Assembly (NCBI GenBank): GCA_020847615.1
Contig: JADLBR010000440.1
Coordinates: 1-64,000, forward strand
Source of the DNA: Verrucomicrobiia bacterium
GTDB taxonomy: Bacteria; Verrucomicrobiota; Verrucomicrobiia; JADLBR01
DNA length: 64,000 bases
Reading direction: 5' to 3'
The notes under the pieces are model-generated. The model saw only the letters and a list, made by a program, of their open reading frames with translations. It made no database searches and had not been told where the DNA came from. Numbering within the stretch: the first letter of the stretch is position 1; each line of letters opens with the position of its first letter. Below are positions 61,067 to 64,000 of the stretch, piece after piece. The translations under genes were made by a program, and so were the position numbers.

Positions 61067-63868
61067 ATGTCCCGCGCCATAGCCGCATCCTCCCGGACCC
61101 TTCGCCCATCCTCCCGTGCCTCATCCCTGATGATGGCGATGGCTCTGTGGTGGACCCCGGCAACCCCGGTGCCGGCCCAAGAGGCGACCCACGCGAATTC
61201 CCCGCCCCCAAACACGCGCATCTTAAAAATCATCCACGGTTGGCCCGATGACCCCAAGGCCCAGGATGCACGGATCGGGCAACTCAAGGCCCAGGGCTTC
61301 GGCGGCGCGGTATGCAACGTCGCCTTCGACGGCTATCTCGAGAACGAGATGAAATGGCAGTCGTTCCTGCGGGCCGTCCGCCGCATGAAGGAAGAGGGAT
61401 TTGCGCTCTGGCTCTACGACGAGAAAGGCTACCCATCCGGAACCGCGGGCGGCATCGTCCTGCGCGATCACCCGGAATGGGCCGCGCGCGGACTCCTCAT
61501 CGCCGACGCCGTCGCCGACGGCGGGCAGAGGATCACCCTCGAATCCCCTCCGGGAAGACCCGTCCTCGCCAAGGCCTTCCCCATCCGCGATGGCCAAATC
61601 GCCCTGGACGATGGAAGGGATCTGTCGGAAAGCCTCACCAATGGCAAACTGGACTGGACCGCGCCGCAGGGCCGCTGGCACGCGATGATCTTCACCGACG
61701 AGGCCATCTTTGAGGGAACGCACGCCGCGCTGAACGTCTACGCGAAGCAACCCTACGTGAACCTCCTGCTGGCCGAGCCCATCGCGCGCTTCCTCGATAT
61801 CACCCACGACGCCTACGCCAGGCGCCTCGGCCCCGACCTGGGCAAGATCTTCGAATCCACGTTCACCGACGAGCCGTCCCTGATGAGTTGCTTCCTGCGC
61901 CCGATGCCGTGGCGGGTGCTGGCGTGGTCGCAGACCCTGCCCGAGGAATTCGAGCGCCGCAGGGGTCGCCCGCTCGTCCCGCTCCTGCCCGCGCTCGTCG
62001 CCCCCGCAGGCCCGGGGGGCGAGCAAGCGCGATACGAATTCTGGCAGACCGTAGCGGAACTCGTCTCGGACAATTTCTTCGGCCAGATCCAGCGGCGCTG
62101 TGCCCAGCACAACATCCCGTCGGGCGGGCACCTGCTCATCGAGGAGTCGGTCGCCGCCCACGTGCCCTTCTACGGGGATTTCTTCCGCTGCATGCGGCGG
62201 CTCGACGCTCCGAGCATCGATTGCCTGACCAGCCTGCCCGACCAGGTCCCCTGGCACATTGCCCGATACGCGCGGTCTGCCGCCGACCTGGAGGGCAAGA
62301 CGCTCGTGATGTGCGAGGCCTCCGACCACTCGCAGCGCTACCGCCCCGAGGGCGACAAGCGCCCGAGGCGCGACGTCTCCGAGGCCGAGATCCGCGGTTC
62401 CCTCAACCGCCTCTTCGCCGGCGGCGTCAATGTCATCACGAGCTATTTTTCATTCGCGGGCCTCGACGATTCCGCCATTCGCCGCCTGAACGAATGGACC
62501 GGGCGCTGCTGCTCGGCCCTCCGCGGCACCCGGTCCGCCGCACTGATCGCCCTCCTCTATCCCGCGGAGAGCCTGTGGGTCCACACCTTCGCCTCGCGCC
62601 ACTCCGCGAAGGACTCGCCCGGAGCCGCAAAGATCCAGGATCAGTTCCTCGGTGCCGCCAACGCGCTATTCTCGGAGCGCCGCGAGTTCGACATGATCGA
62701 TTCGCGATCGATCGCCGAGGCCGGGGCCGGGGACGGGCGCTTGGCGTTGCGCGACCAGGCATGGCGGGTCCTCGTGCTCCCGGGCACCGACACGCTCGGC
62801 CCTGCCGCGTGGGATAACGTGGCCCAGTTCGTCGATTCCGGTGGCGTCGTGGTGGCCCTCGGGGCCGTGCCCCGGCTCGCGCTGCCCGACGCCAAAGGGA
62901 CGGTCGCCCGCGCGCGCTCGCTTTTCGCCGACGACACGAGCCAACCCTCCTCCAAGCCCAACGCCGCCGGCGGTGGCGGCATCTTCCTGCCCCCCGGCTC
63001 CGAGGATCTCCTCCCCGCGATCCTCGATGGCATTCTGCCGCCCGACGCACGGGCCACCCAAGTCCCACTCACCTGCCGCATGACGCACCGGCGCTCGTCA
63101 GACGGAGATGTGTTCCTTGTCATCAACGATTCGTCCGGACCCTGGACCGGGACCCTGAATTTCTTAGCCTCTGGGGCCGCGCGGGCGATCGATCCCGCCA
63201 CCGGCCAGCAGGAAGACCTCTTGCCGCGCCGGGACAGTTCCGCCGGCACGCCTTCCCTCGATCTCACGATCGATGGCTATGGCGCCAAGATCCTGCGCTT
63301 CGCGGGCGCCGCGCCTCCGGCGCACGCGCGGCTCCGTCCCGGACCACTCCCCGGCATCACCACCTCAGAGCTTCCCCAGCCACGGCAACCCGCCGCCGGC
63401 ACCGGCCCCGCAGTGCGTTCCACGGTCGAGGCGCGGGCCGGAGGCGCATCGTGGAAAGCGAGCAGCCTCCTGACCAAAGACGGCGCCGACTCCTGGTGCT
63501 TCTTGCGCTTCGCGTTCGATAAGCCCATCGACCTGACCGGCGCCTTCGGCATCGCCATCGATTGCGATATCCCGCCCGGGCAGTCGTCGCCCGCGAAGAT
63601 GTTCGCCTATCTCCACGAGGACGGCGGCGGGGATTACATCGCAGATCTCGGACGGACGACCGCGGATGCCGGCGCGCGCACCCATTATCTCGCGATCCAT
63701 CGCTTCCGACGATTTGGCGACAGCAAGGATCCCAACGCGCGCCTCGACCTCGACCGCATATCGGCGATCTCCGTCGGGTGGGGCGGCTACGCGGGCAATG
63801 CCGACGAGAGGATCGATTTCGCGACGGCCCGCCCGCGCGCGGCGCACCGCCAGCCGGGTCCGATGTGA
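61067..63868 (+). CDS. Large secreted glycoside hydrolase, GH106-like
   Basis: A 933-residue exported protein. FALWLYDEKGYPSGTAGG and IFESTFTDEPSL match landmarks of family 106 (alpha-L-rhamnosidase-type) enzymes: a TIM-barrel motif and an acidic strand. The LLIEESVAAH region follows, and the C-terminal 200 residues form a beta-rich accessory module. The signal sits at residues 22-38 (MMAMALWWTPATPVPAQ), so translation may begin at that second Met (61130). It probably cleaves rhamnose or a similar sugar from a sulfated or acidic glycan, but the family call is by eye. Confidence 0.65.
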   Translation: MSRAIAASSRTLRPSSRASSLMMAMALWWTPATPVPAQEATHANSPPPNTRILKIIHGWPDDPKAQDARIGQLKAQGFGGAVCNVAFDGYLENEMKWQSFLRAVRRMKEEGFALWLYDEKGYPSGTAGGIVLRDHPEWAARGLLIADAVADGGQRITLESPPGRPVLAKAFPIRDGQIALDDGRDLSESLTNGKLDWTAPQGRWHAMIFTDEAIFEGTHAALNVYAKQPYVNLLLAEPIARFLDITHDAYARRLGPDLGKIFESTFTDEPSLMSCFLRPMPWRVLAWSQTLPEEFERRRGRPLVPLLPALVAPAGPGGEQARYEFWQTVAELVSDNFFGQIQRRCAQHNIPSGGHLLIEESVAAHVPFYGDFFRCMRRLDAPSIDCLTSLPDQVPWHIARYARSAADLEGKTLVMCEASDHSQRYRPEGDKRPRRDVSEAEIRGSLNRLFAGGVNVITSYFSFAGLDDSAIRRLNEWTGRCCSALRGTRSAALIALLYPAESLWVHTFASRHSAKDSPGAAKIQDQFLGAANALFSERREFDMIDSRSIAEAGAGDGRLALRDQAWRVLVLPGTDTLGPAAWDNVAQFVDSGGVVVALGAVPRLALPDAKGTVARARSLFADDTSQPSSKPNAAGGGGIFLPPGSEDLLPAILDGILPPDARATQVPLTCRMTHRRSSDGDVFLVINDSSGPWTGTLNFLASGAARAIDPATGQQEDLLPRRDSSAGTPSLDLTIDGYGAKILRFAGAAPPAHARLRPGPLPGITTSELPQPRQPAAGTGPAVRSTVEARAGGASWKASSLLTKDGADSWCFLRFAFDKPIDLTGAFGIAIDCDIPPGQSSPAKMFAYLHEDGGGDYIADLGRTTADAGARTHYLAIHRFRRFGDSKDPNARLDLDRISAISVGWGGYAGNADERIDFATARPRAAHRQPGPM

Positions 63869-63933
63869 CGCGACTCGACCGACACGCGGGACGGCGACCA
63901 CAGGAGCGTCCAACTCCCGAGGACCCTTGGCCC

Positions 63934-64000
63934 GGCAGCCCGTCGGACTTCGCAAAGTCCAACACGGTTGCCTTGAAAATTGCCCATCGCCTCCCGCAGC
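63934..64000. repeat. Dispersed palindromic intergenic repeat, copy C (cut by window end)
   Basis: GGCAGCCCGTCGGACTTCGC pairs with AAAGTCC and GGTTGCC to make the hairpin module (63934-63972). TTGAAAATTGCC and CGCCTCCCGCAGC follow, like 189-214 of copy A. The rest lies outside the window. Confidence 0.7.

Overview
The window is very GC-rich and almost fully coding. Its gene content points to a bacterium of the Planctomycetota-Verrucomicrobiota-Chlamydiota group, most likely Verrucomicrobiota. The signs are a PEP-CTERM autotransporter-type beta-strand repeat protein, sulfatases, several PQQ-like beta-propellers, Tat-exported Gfo/Idh/MocA proteins, DUF1080-type domains, a PD40 plus multihaem protein, and IS66 remnants. 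This is inferred from gene families; there is no rRNA in the window to confirm it.

Layout. (1) 1-138 is the 3' end of an incomplete gene, followed by about 0.5 kb of hairpin-rich intergenic repeat DNA. (2) 634-16974 is a long minus-strand block. In transcription order it holds a histidine kinase, an NtrC-type regulator, a GT-C membrane glycosyltransferase, prs, an AsmA-like protein, argC and argJ; then a second sigma54 activator with a degenerate receiver, a tri-haem PD40 protein and tatC. (3) 17076-22421 is mixed: a BNR/DUF1080 hydrolase-like protein, a DEAD-box helicase, two small hypotheticals, tRNA-Thr(CGT), a truncated IS66 element and an internally deleted glycerophosphodiesterase. (4) 22402-30836 holds two divergent paralogous giant FAD-dependent oxidoreductases flanking two small genes and a MITE-like element. 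(5) 30970-40604 holds a PEP-CTERM passenger-type protein, a Gfo/Idh oxidoreductase, a transglutaminase/alpha-E/ATP-grasp cluster, an SsuD-like flavin monooxygenase and a cation:proton antiporter.

(6) 40615-53754 is the most interesting segment: eleven minus-strand genes, tightly spaced and twice coupled by ATGA overlaps. It contains a UbiC-like chorismate lyase, two adenylate-forming (PaaK/LuxE-like) ligases, an aldehyde-dehydrogenase-fold acyl-CoA-reductase-like enzyme, an iron-type alcohol dehydrogenase, a 4-hydroxybenzoyl-CoA-thioesterase-fold enzyme, a HemN-like radical SAM enzyme, a DMT-like permease and three secreted beta-propeller proteins. Read together they suggest a route chorismate -> 4-hydroxybenzoate -> activated acyl -> aldehyde -> alcohol, with further modification and export. 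No polyketide or fatty-acid synthase, ubiquinone or luciferase genes accompany them.

(7) 53888-63868 holds a fourth beta-propeller protein, a PhoD-like phosphoesterase, and a probable sugar/glycan catabolic group: a D-mannonate-oxidoreductase-like SDR, an iduronate-2-sulfatase-like sulfatase, a Tat-exported Gfo/Idh protein and a GH106-like glycoside hydrolase. A family of palindromic intergenic repeats recurs near 160-300, 27432-27642, 55115-55222 and 63934-64000.
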